A DNA stretch of 64,000 nucleotides. Origin: Dactylorhiza incarnata (lineage: Eukaryota; Streptophyta; Magnoliopsida; Asparagales; Orchidaceae). Below are positions 44,453 through 53,250 of the stretch, in pieces. The translations under genes were made by a program, and so were the position numbers. Each line of letters begins with the position of its first letter. Within the stretch, counting starts at the first letter, position 1. Below the pieces are notes generated by a model. That model worked only from the letters and a program-made list of their open reading frames with translations. It had not been told where the DNA came from and did no database searches. The DNA is taken from the NCBI GenBank assembly GCA_033032865.1, contig JAWHQI010000121.1, forward strand, positions 4,216,001 through 4,280,000, read 5' to 3'.

Positions 44453-44915
44453 ACGCCCTCGGTCACGCCCGTGACCAAGGGCGTGTAACCTGAAGATCAG
44501 TCCAGAGTCGCAGCCGTGCTGTTGAGCTAGTCCACACCCAGTCACGCCCCAGGTCACGCCCGTGACCCAAAGTCACGCCCGTGACCGGGGGCGTGTAATT
44601 TCAGCATCTGCCACGTGGAGCCGCCGTCGAGACGAGAAGCTGCCGTTGAGAAGTCAACTTGAGTCACGCCCCAGGTCACGCCCGTGACCCAAAGTCACGC
44701 CCGTGACCTTCCCGCGTGATCCAAGCACGCCGCCGCGGCGTCTGGCTAGCCCATGCCGCATTAAATGAAGCCTTCCTGAGTCACGCCCGTGACCCAATTG
44801 TCACGCCCGTGACATGTGCGATTTTCTCCCGCCGTCACGCCAAGCCCACGCCGCGACCAGATCCGATGCTGCAGAGATTACACGCCCTAGGTCACGCCCG
44901 TGACCGAGGGCGTGT
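44453..44915 (+). repeat. U3 palindrome array of J
   Basis: About ten copies of GTCACGCCCGTGAC, several flanked by paired outer words such as CCTCGG/CCAAGG and ACACGCCC/GGGCGTGT. The copy in the 3' LTR (53427-53890) is nearly identical. Confidence 0.93.
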
Positions 44916-44931
44916 AACATGAAATTTTTGC

Positions 44932-44939
44932 CTATAAAT
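44932..44939 (+). promoter_or_regulatory. TATA box in the 5' LTR of J
   Basis: CTATAAAT lies about 17 bases after the last array word. The matching box in the 3' LTR is 53906-53913. Confidence 0.75.
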
Positions 44940-46048
44940 TCAGAGGCTCTCCTTGAGTTCAAAGTTCAGAATTTTGGAGTGGGGAAGGTGCTGCTGGAGC
45001 CAATCTTGAGTAGTTTTCCTTTTTCATGTTCATGTTCATGTCTCTTTATTTTCATGCTCTCTTCCTTTTCTAATGCAATGTATTAGCTTTCCTTTAGTGC
45101 AATAGTCTAGTTTAAGCTTGTAATCTTGTTTTTCCTAGCTTGCAATTTCCTTTCTTAAGTCTTGTAATAGTTTTTTCATTTAAATAAAAAATAGTTTGTT
45201 CTCTTTATTTTGTCTCCTCCTTAGCTAAAGTTTCTTAATATGCATTTTTATTTTTTTTCCTCTTCCCCCTCCACCATGATTAACTAATCCTCATTAGTAC
45301 TCGATCAAAATGATCCGAGGATGAGTTAGACAAGTTATGATTTTCTAAAGTTTTCTTTTTCCGTTTTTATAAACACTTGAATTATCCTTGATTTTTAATT
45401 AGTGAGGCCATACTTTCGATATATGGTTTTCGCTTAAGTTTTCATATTTAGTTAGCCGAGAGGCTCAAAGTATGAATCGATCACTCAAGGGTAAAGAGAG
45501 TTGCACGCACCCCTCGAGAGAGGATGACGTAAATCTCCCGGATTGGAGTCAAATCCAATAGTGGGGTTCACCTCGTAAAGCAAGTTTTAGGTAATCGATT
45601 ATAGGACGAGAGTCCGGTTGATTTTTCCTAATCTTAGTTGGGCATTAACCTCGAGAGAGGCATGTTCGAGCTTCGGGAACCTCCACGGTCAAGTAGTTCA
45701 ATTTAAACGGAATTAGATTTAATTTCTTTTTACTTGTCTTTTCTCACTCCAAGGTGACTTTTGATTGAGTACTAGCCTCTTTTATCATCATCTAAACCCT
45801 TAATTTAGCTTGCAATTTCTCTTTTTTAGCTAAGAACCAAAACCCCAAAATATCATTAGATAAGATAATAGTGACTTTCCTCAAAGTAGAAGTATTCAAC
45901 GCGCCCCGTGGAATACGACCTTGGTATTTCTTAATATCCTATACTATAGACGATAAGGTACACTTGCCTTTATCAGATATAGTTTTGGAGAAAATCTCAA
46001 CCCTTCACTAAAATTTCAAAACCGTAAAAAAAATAGATATCAAGTTTT

Positions 46049-46065
46049 TGGCGCCGTTGCCGGGG
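46049..46065 (+). promoter_or_regulatory. primer binding site, tRNA-Asp, element J
   Basis: TGGCGCCGTTGCCGGGG is a perfect complement to the 3' end of plant tRNA-Asp, six bases after the LTR. Confidence 0.95.
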
Positions 46066-46169
46066 ACTTTTGCGTAGATATTTTGAAACAAGGATAGCTA
46101 TTAATCTTATCATGTTGTTTTTATTTTAGTTTTTCTATTTTTGAAAATCTTAAGGGTGAAATTAAAATT

Positions 46170-46257
46170 CTTGGAAAGGACGCTTTGGGCTTGAATTCCC
46201 ATCACAGCCTCTAGTACCTTGCAAACCCTTCACCGGGTAGATCTTGGGAAGTCCAAG
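46170..46257 (+). other. 88-nt structured leader motif, J copy 1
   Basis: The ends pair as CTTGGA/TCCAAG. The inner hairpins are TGGG/CCCA and CCCTTCACCGGG. It lies 73 bases before the gag start codon. Confidence 0.75.
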
Positions 46258-46330
46258 ACTAACTTAATCCGCCTAAAAAGAACAAAAAATATTCTCTCTT
46301 TTTCTTCTTCTTTCCTTCTCTTTTTAGTGT

Positions 46331-49300
46331 ATGACCCGTGGTAGCACTTCGATTCTTCCTTTTGATCCGGAAATCGAGCGAACCCTTTTGAGGCACCGCC
46401 GTTCTCGTGATCAAGGAAATCAAGTAGAATCTGAAGAGTCAATCGGGGACACTAACGCAGCAAATATGGATCATAATCTTAATCCTCCTAATCTTAACGA
46501 GCCAAACCCTAATGAGGACGCGCAACGGACCATGTCCTATTATGCGCGGCCGAATTTGGAAGGCACACAATCGAGTATTGTTCGCCCCGCGGTGGCGAAC
46601 AATAACTTTGAGATCAAGTCCAGCATCATACAAATGGTGCAACAATCGGTGACCTTTGATGGTCAACCGGACGAGGATCCAAATTCACATATCTCTTACT
46701 TTCTTGAAATTTGCGACACTTTTAAGATCAATGGCGTCACCGATGATGCCATTCGATTACGTCTTTTTCCTTTCTCTCTGCGGTCTAAGGCCAAGCAGTG
46801 GCTGGGCTCCCTACCAAGGGGATCCATCACTACATGGGCCGAAATGGCGGAAAAATTTCTTAATAAATATTTCCCGCCTTCAAAGACCGCTAAATTACGC
46901 ACGGATATTGCATCGTTCATGCAAATCGACTCGGAGACTCTCTATGATACATGGGAGCGCTTCAAGGAGCTTTTGCGTCGATGCCCTCACCACGCACTTG
47001 CCACTTGGCAACAAGTGCAAATATTTTATAATGGCTTAAATCTCCAAACGAGGCAAATGATTGATGCGGCCGCCGGGGGGACATTAAATAACAAAACCCC
47101 GATCGCCGCTCAAGAGCTTTTCGAAGAGATGGCCACAAATGCGTATCAATGGAACATGCCCCGAGCGCGGCCTAATAAGCCGGCCGGAATTTTTGAAATA
47201 GACGCTAACGCAAATTTGGCTTTACAAGTTGAGCGCTTAACAAAGCAAGTGGCGGAGATGTCTGCTTCCTCCGCCACTCCTCCTTGGGCTAATAATATTT
47301 TACTTGAAGAGCAAGTTGATTACATGGGAAATCCACCTCGGCCTTCCTATAACCCGAACACCGCTCCGTATAATAACACCTACAATGCGGGTTATAGGAA
47401 TCATCCGAACTTCTCATGGAGCAATCAAGGAAATGCTCAGCGTCCCTTAAATTTAAATCAACCTCCAAATCAACTTCTCAATTTAACTCCCCCTCAAAAT
47501 TTTAATCCACCCGGTTTTCCACCGCAACAGCAAAAACCCTCTCCGCTTGAAGAGGTTTTTGCAAAATATGTTGCTACAACTGAAGCGAACATCCGGAACC
47601 TCACCGGATCGATCAAAAATTTAGAGAACCAAGTGGGCCAGCTAGCAAAGATAATCTCCGAGCGACCGCAAGGAGCCCTTCCGGGAAACACGGAGCCCAA
47701 CCCAAGGGAGAGCGCAAACGTGATTACACTCCGAAGCGGGAAGGAGGTGGCTTCTAAGCAGGACGAACCCATGGTAACTTCCTCTCCTCCTCTTCCTCCT
47801 ATTTTATCTTCAATTTTACCTACTACGTTAGCTCCGCGCGCTTCTACTTCTAATGTTCCGTATCCATCTAAGTTTAAAAGCGAGAGCGCCGAAAAGAATT
47901 ATAAAAAGTTTTTAGATATTTTAAAGCAAATCCACATTAATGTACCCTTCTGCGAGGCTATCTCTCAAATGCCTAAATATGCGAAATATCTTAAGGAGTT
48001 GCTCTCCAATAAGAAAAAATTAGAAGATATTTCGCATATTTCTTTGAACGCAGAATGCTCCGCGGTTGTACTCAACAAATTGCCTACAAAAGTGAATGAC
48101 CCGGGACGGTTTTCCATCCCGTGTTTATTTGGCAATTCGTTAGTAAAACACGCTTTAGCGGATCTGGGAGCAAGTATCAATTTCATGCCTTTTTCATTAT
48201 TTAAGAAACTAGGTCTAGGAAATCCAAGCCCCACTCGAATGAGTATTCAATTAGCGGATCGCTCTTTAAAATATCCGGTAGGAATAGTGGAGGACGTGCT
48301 CGTCAAGGTCGACAAGTTCATCTTCCCGGTGGACTTTGTCATTCTTGACATCGAAGAGGATGCCGAAGTACCCCTCATACTCGGCCGCCCCTTCCTTGCC
48401 ACCTCCCGCGCCATTATTGACGTAAGTAACGGAAAGCTCCTCCTTCGGGTTGGAGATGATGAAGTTTCTTTCGGCATAAATTCCTCGATGCGGAACACAT
48501 TAGAAAACGACGATTCATGTTTTTACCTGGAAGAGTGTTGGGAATTCGATTCCCCTCCCGAGTTAGTCTCCACCTCGAGTCACGAGTCCGAGTTCGCCGA
48601 GCTCTTTTGTCTGGAAGAAGAAGAAGTCACTCGTTTCACACCACCCGAACCACTATTTTTAGAAAAATTAAAAATCAAAACATCTTATGAAGAGCCACCC
48701 GTTTTGGAACTAAAGCAACTTCCCCCTCACCTTAAGTATTTATTTTTAGAAAAAGAGTCGAAGCTACCCGTCATCGTTTCATCCGAACTTAGCAACTCAG
48801 AAATTTCCGAGTTGGCTATTGTCTTAAGAAAGCACCGCCACGCAATTGCGTGGCAAATTTCGGATATAAAGGGTATAAACCCTTCCTTCTGCACTCATAA
48901 AATCTTCCTCGAAGATAACTCCCGAAATTCGGTCCAGCCTCAACGACGGCTAAACCCTAACATGAAAGAAGTCGTTAAGGCCGAAGTGATCAAACTATTG
49001 GACGCGGGAATTATCTACCCGATATCGGATAGTACTTGGGTTAGCCCAGTACAAGTCGTACCAAAGAAAGGTGGCATTACGGTAGTAGCTAATGAGAATA
49101 ACGAGTTGATCCCAACCCGTACTGTTACGGGTTGGCGGATGTGCATCGATTACCGAAAACTAAATGATGCCACCCGTAAGGATCACTTCCCCCTACCATT
49201 CATCGATCAAATTTTAGAGCGCCTTTCAGGTCACTCCTACTACTGTTTTCTCGATGGTTTGTCGGGATATTTTCAAATACCGATTTCGCCCGAGGACCAA

Positions 49301-51619
49301 GAGAAAACCACTTTCACTTGTCCCTTTGGCACCTTCGCTTATCGAAGGATGCCATTTGGTCTTTGTAATGCGCCAGCTACATTCCAAAGATGTATGCTGG
49401 CAATATTTGACGAGTTAGTAGAGGAGGTGATGGAAGTGTTTATGGACGACTTTTCCGTGTTCGGAAATTCATTTAAAAATTGTTTAAAAAATCTTGAGCG
49501 CGTGTTGCAGCGATGCGAGGAAACGAATTTAGCACTTAATTGGGAGAAATGCCATTTTATGGTCAAGGAAGGGCTAGTCCTTGGTCATAAAATTTCGGGC
49601 ATGGGGATCGAGGTCGATAAGGCCAAGATCGAAGTGATTGAAAAACTTCCCCCTCCAACAAACGTAAAAGCTATTCGTAGTTTCCTAGGCCACGCGGGGT
49701 TTTATCGGCGCTTTATACAGAATTTTTCAAAAATCACAAAGCCGTTAACCCACCTTCTTGAAAAAGAATCCTCGTTTATTTTTAGCGATGAATGCCATTT
49801 GGCTTTTAAACTCATCAAAGAGAAACTTATAAACTCCCCGATTCTAGTCGCGCCGGATTGGTCGCTTCCTTTTGAAATCATGTGCGACGCGAGTGACATT
49901 GCGGTTGGTGCCGTTTTAGGCCAACGGGTGAGTAAGTATTTCCACCCTATTTATTATGCGAGCAAAACACTCACGTCGGCACAAGCGAATTACACCACAA
50001 CCGAAAAGGAGCTTCTAGCGATCGTTTTTGCCTTCGATAAGTTTAGGTCATATATCACCCTCTCAAAAGTTATTGTCTTCACGGATCACTCCGCACTTAG
50101 GTATCTTTTAAGCAAATCGGACGCCAAGCCTCGTCTTTTGCGATGGATCCTCCTCTTGCAGGAGTTTGACTTAGAGATCCGGGACAAAAGGGGAGCCGAA
50201 AACTTGGCGGCCGATCATCTCTCCCGTTTAGAAAACCCCGCCTCGGAAGTTTTGATAGAATCTGACATCGATGATAAATTTCCCGAAGAGCGCCTCCTCG
50301 CTCTCGAAGATATTAATACGTCGTCTACCCCCTGGTTTGCAGATCTGGCTAACTATTTAGTAGCCCGGGTCTTGCCAAAAGAATTCTCGAGTCAGAAAAA
50401 GAAGAAATTCTTTTCTGATTTAAAGAATTACTTTTGGGAGGATCCCTTTTTATTCCGTGTATGCGCAGACCAAGTGGTGAGACGATGCGTCTCGAGTAAG
50501 GAGGGTCTTAAAATTTTACGACATTGTCACGAGGGACCATCCGGTGGTCATTATCATTCGAACCGAACCGCGAGGAAGGCGCTGGAGGCAGACTTTTATT
50601 GGCCCACGCTCTTCAAAGATGCTCACACCCTTGTGAGTACTTGCGACAGCTGCCAGCGGTCGGGCAACATCTCTCGCCGGGATGAGATGCCCCAAAATAT
50701 TTTCTTAGAATGCGAGATTTTCGATCTTTGGGGCATTGATTTCGTTGGTCCTCTCCCTCCTTCATTTTCAAATAAGTATATTCTAGTGGCGGTCGACTAC
50801 GTGTCAAGGTGGGCGGAAGCGCAAGCTCTCCCCACCAACGATGCGCGAGTCGTCGTTAACTTTTTAAAAAAATTATTTTCTCGATTTGGCACTCCGCGCG
50901 CTATTGTGAGTGATCGGGGCACCCATTTTTGCAATACTCAATTCACAAAAACTTTAGCAAAATATGGTGTCACGCACAAACTATCCACTGCATATCACCC
51001 ACAAACGAGCGGCCAAGTCGAAGTGGTTAATCGAGAATTAAAGCGAATTTTAGAGAAAACGGTTTCTATTAATCGGAAGGATTGGGCAATAAAGCTCGAT
51101 GACGCGCTTTGGGCCTATCGTACGGCGTACAAGACCGCTATCGGTTGTACACCATATCGAATGGTCTATGGCAAGGCTTGCCACCTTCCGGTCGAATTAG
51201 AACACCGCGCATTTTGGGCGCTTAAATTTTTAAATCTCGATTCCACTTTAGCGGGTGAACAAAGGAAGTTTCAAATAAACGAATTAGATGAATGGCGAGC
51301 GAATGCGTATGAGAGCAATAAATTATATAAGGAGCGAACAAAGTTTTATCACGATAAACATATAAAATTTCCGAAAACTTTTTCGCCGGGCGATCTCGTC
51401 CTCCTTTATAATTCTCGCCTTCGCCTTTTTCCGGGAAAATTAAAATCCCGATGGTCCGGACCCTTTATTGTTAAAGAGGTTTGGTCCTATGGGACAATCC
51501 TAATTTCCCACCCGGAAAAAGGCTCCTTCAAAGTTAACGGGCACCGCCTTAAATTGTATCTTCCGGGAGACGTACCTAATGACAAGAGTGATGCGATTTT
51601 TCTTCATCATATAACATAA
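46331..51619 (+). CDS. gag-pol: gag-pol polyprotein of Athila-type element J
   Basis: A single 1762-codon frame starts at ATG 46331. Gag: core at about residues 105-230 ([32 protein letters not shown]), asparagine/proline-rich middle, AITLRSGK-type segment (VITLRSGK) near 463; no zinc knuckle seen. Protease: DLGAS with Asp611. Reverse transcriptase: about 880-1130, catalytic FMDD at 1037-1040. RNase H: MCDASD with Asp1186 and [10 protein letters not shown]. Integrase: HHCC finger from about 1398 to 1440, catalytic Asp1470, Asp1528 and Glu1564 with the D,D35E spacing. Catalytic residues appear present and there are no stops or frameshifts, so the protein could be active. It should act in cytoplasmic particles and then in the nucleus. 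The lack of a gag/pol frame break means both are made as one precursor. Confidence 0.97.
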   Translation: MTRGSTSILPFDPEIERTLLRHRRSRDQGNQVESEESIGDTNAANMDHNLNPPNLNEPNPNEDAQRTMSYYARPNLEGTQSSIVRPAVANNNFEIKSSIIQMVQQSVTFDGQPDEDPNSHISYFLEICDTFKINGVTDDAIRLRLFPFSLRSKAKQWLGSLPRGSITTWAEMAEKFLNKYFPPSKTAKLRTDIASFMQIDSETLYDTWERFKELLRRCPHHALATWQQVQIFYNGLNLQTRQMIDAAAGGTLNNKTPIAAQELFEEMATNAYQWNMPRARPNKPAGIFEIDANANLALQVERLTKQVAEMSASSATPPWANNILLEEQVDYMGNPPRPSYNPNTAPYNNTYNAGYRNHPNFSWSNQGNAQRPLNLNQPPNQLLNLTPPQNFNPPGFPPQQQKPSPLEEVFAKYVATTEANIRNLTGSIKNLENQVGQLAKIISERPQGALPGNTEPNPRESANVITLRSGKEVASKQDEPMVTSSPPLPPILSSILPTTLAPRASTSNVPYPSKFKSESAEKNYKKFLDILKQIHINVPFCEAISQMPKYAKYLKELLSNKKKLEDISHISLNAECSAVVLNKLPTKVNDPGRFSIPCLFGNSLVKHALADLGASINFMPFSLFKKLGLGNPSPTRMSIQLADRSLKYPVGIVEDVLVKVDKFIFPVDFVILDIEEDAEVPLILGRPFLATSRAIIDVSNGKLLLRVGDDEVSFGINSSMRNTLENDDSCFYLEECWEFDSPPELVSTSSHESEFAELFCLEEEEVTRFTPPEPLFLEKLKIKTSYEEPPVLELKQLPPHLKYLFLEKESKLPVIVSSELSNSEISELAIVLRKHRHAIAWQISDIKGINPSFCTHKIFLEDNSRNSVQPQRRLNPNMKEVVKAEVIKLLDAGIIYPISDSTWVSPVQVVPKKGGITVVANENNELIPTRTVTGWRMCIDYRKLNDATRKDHFPLPFIDQILERLSGHSYYCFLDGLSGYFQIPISPEDQEKTTFTCPFGTFAYRRMPFGLCNAPATFQRCMLAIFDELVEEVMEVFMDDFSVFGNSFKNCLKNLERVLQRCEETNLALNWEKCHFMVKEGLVLGHKISGMGIEVDKAKIEVIEKLPPPTNVKAIRSFLGHAGFYRRFIQNFSKITKPLTHLLEKESSFIFSDECHLAFKLIKEKLINSPILVAPDWSLPFEIMCDASDIAVGAVLGQRVSKYFHPIYYASKTLTSAQANYTTTEKELLAIVFAFDKFRSYITLSKVIVFTDHSALRYLLSKSDAKPRLLRWILLLQEFDLEIRDKRGAENLAADHLSRLENPASEVLIESDIDDKFPEERLLALEDINTSSTPWFADLANYLVARVLPKEFSSQKKKKFFSDLKNYFWEDPFLFRVCADQVVRRCVSSKEGLKILRHCHEGPSGGHYHSNRTARKALEADFYWPTLFKDAHTLVSTCDSCQRSGNISRRDEMPQNIFLECEIFDLWGIDFVGPLPPSFSNKYILVAVDYVSRWAEAQALPTNDARVVVNFLKKLFSRFGTPRAIVSDRGTHFCNTQFTKTLAKYGVTHKLSTAYHPQTSGQVEVVNRELKRILEKTVSINRKDWAIKLDDALWAYRTAYKTAIGCTPYRMVYGKACHLPVELEHRAFWALKFLNLDSTLAGEQRKFQINELDEWRANAYESNKLYKERTKFYHDKHIKFPKTFSPGDLVLLYNSRLRLFPGKLKSRWSGPFIVKEVWSYGTILISHPEKGSFKVNGHRLKLYLPGDVPNDKSDAIFLHHIT

Positions 51620-51845
51620 TCGGCAAGTGGGTCAAGCTACGCGACCTTAAACAAAGCGCTTTTGGGAGGCACCCCAAAGTTATCTTTTGTTATTTTCTCT
51701 TGTCTCTTCTTTTCTGCTTTAACAACTTTTGCAGGTAATCGCGGCTTCCCCACAAAAGCTTCAAAAAAATCAGGGAAGCCCTTTTTCCTTCTCTTCTTTC
51801 ATTTTTGCATTTTTTTTTATCTTTTCCTACTTCATACTTATTTTT

Positions 51846-51884
51846 AAACATTGGGGACAATGTTTAACTTTAAGTATGGGGGTG
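51846..51884 (+). other. AAACATTG hairpin and internal polypurine tract of J
   Basis: A perfect 8-bp stem with loop GGGA is followed after a few bases by AAGTATGGGGGTGT, which resembles the true polypurine tract 1.4 kb downstream. Confidence 0.75.
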
Positions 51885-52042
51885 TGAATAGCCCTTTGTA
51901 AATTCTTGTAAATAGTTGTTAAATTAGAAAATTTTCAAAAAAAAAAAAAAAAAAAAAATATATATATTTTCTTATGTTTTTCTTCTATTTTAGCTTGTAA
52001 AACCCAAAACTCAAAAAAAATAGAAAACAGAAAAATTTAAAT

Positions 52043-52129
52043 CTTGGAAAGGGACGTTTGGGATTTTATCCCATCACACCTCCTAGTACCTTGCGAACCC
52101 TTCACCGGGTAGCCCTTGGGAAGTCCAAG
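52043..52129 (+). other. 88-nt structured motif, J copy 2
   Basis: A second copy about 420 bases after the pol stop. CTTGGA/TCCAAG ends, TGGGAT/ATCCCA and CCCTTCACCGGG hairpins. It is distinct in sequence from copy 1 at many sites but similar in layout. Confidence 0.75.
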
Positions 52130-52630
52130 ACTTGCAAAAAAATTTGTTAAGTTTTAAATCTAGTTTCCTTTCTTTGTAAATAGTTTTTAATGAGAAAAAT
52201 CAAAAAAAAAAGATAATATCAAAAATTCAAAAAATTCTTATTTCCCTTCTTGTTGTTTTTGTGATTTCTTAGAAATCTAGTTGAGAATGTTTATAAGCAT
52301 GTTTAAGTTTTTAATTGGCTAAAATTTTGCTTATCATAGTTTGTTAATTTTAAATTTGAGGTAATCTTGATTTAAGAATCATCTTATGATTTTAAATTGA
52401 TTAGAGAATTTTGTTAGCATGACTTCTCTTTTTATTTTTAAATGGCTTCATTTTGTAGTAAATTTCCTAAACCTCTTTAGATTTCAATTATACTTTCTTC
52501 TAACTTCTTAGATCTTAGGAATTTTAATTTTACTAGAATTTGCTCTCAATATGATTTAAAACTAGCTAGATTTATTTTTCCCCTACCCTACCCCCTTTGA
52601 TGGCATAAAAAAAAATGTGTATTAAAAGAT

Positions 52631-52752
52631 CATATGTCATGGGAATAAGAGGATAAAATTCATTATTCCCTAAAACATATGCACCCAAAATATTTGAAAA
52701 GATTATATGGCATGGAGTAAGAGGATAAAATTCATTACTCCTAAACCATATA
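52631..52752 (+). other. two double-stem hairpins in the 3' noncoding region of J
   Basis: Copy 1 has outer arms CATATG/CATATG and inner arms GGGAATA/TATTCCC. Copy 2 has outer arms TATATGG/CCATATA and inner arms GGAGTA/TACTCC. The loop AGAGGATAAAATTCAT is identical in both apart from its first base belonging to the stem. Confidence 0.75.
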
Positions 52753-53250
52753 CATTTTGGGTTTTTATTAGAAGAGAAAAAAAAAAGAGAAAAGAAAAGA
52801 AAAAAAAAGGGAAATTTCATGATAAATTCCATTTCCTCCATTCAAAAATTTCTCTTCTTATGCCAAATTCTATGAAATCACCCTTAGCCAATTATCATTG
52901 TTCTAGTTTTAGTTGAAAATTATGGAGAGAGCAATATTTAGTAATTTACTTTTCCTTAAGATTCTTTTAAGATAGAGTTCTTATAATTTTAATTTAATTT
53001 AGTTTTATAATTTCTACAATTTTGTCAAACTACTTAATTTTCTTGAGAAGTTATTGCCTAAACATTTTTTTCCCTCTTTTCAAATCATCATCATAATTTA
53101 GGACTTAACTCCCCCTTGAATTTACTCTTAACTTAACTTTTGGTTAAATGAAATTTTAGTTTTAAATTAAATTTTTTTTTTAAGGATGTCTTATAAATTA
53201 TGTCTCACACTTTTGCTCTGGAATAGCAAAACCTCAAGTATGGGGGTATT

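Larger units (their letters stand above)
44277..46042 (+). repeat. 5' LTR of J
   Basis: Order: T-rich start with acceptor-like ATATTTGCAG (44410-44419), TCACGCCC/GGGCGTGA array (44453-44915), TATA box CTATAAAT (44932-44939) and leader. The R/U5 block (about 45440-45690) contains GGCCATAC, CCTCGAGAGAGG and GGATTGGA/TCCAAT. The end is ATAGATATCA. Confidence 0.95.
51620..53250 (+). other. 3' noncoding region of J
   Basis: No env-like frame of note. In order: stem-loop pair GGTC/GACC (51630-51646) and TTTGGG/CCCAAA (51661-51678); hairpin AAACATTG/CAATGTTT with loop GGGA (51846-51865) followed by AAGTATGGGGGTGT; second 88-nt motif (52043-52129); two double-stem hairpins (52631-52681, 52704-52752); hairpin TTTTGCT/AGCAAAA (53211-53231); polypurine tract AGTATGGGGGTATT (53237-53250). 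The remainder is T-rich with homopolymer A runs. Confidence 0.8.

Noticed and set aside
44453..44915. Regular palindromes resembling a CRISPR array
   Set aside because: Spacing is irregular, there are no uniform spacers or cas genes, and the array lies in a retrotransposon LTR of a plant genome.
46170..46257. Known ribozyme such as hammerhead as the identity of the 88-nt motif
   Set aside because: No CTGATGA...GAAA core is visible; other ribozyme classes were not tested and cannot be excluded by eye.
51662..51847. 61-codon hydrophobic frame after pol of J, as a remnant env
   Set aside because: It overlaps the conserved stem-loop motif and T-rich DNA, and its hydrophobicity follows from T-rich codons; no support as env.
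52572..52916. Hydrophobic minus frame and Lys-rich plus frame
   Set aside because: Products of AT-rich and homopurine tracts around the double hairpins.
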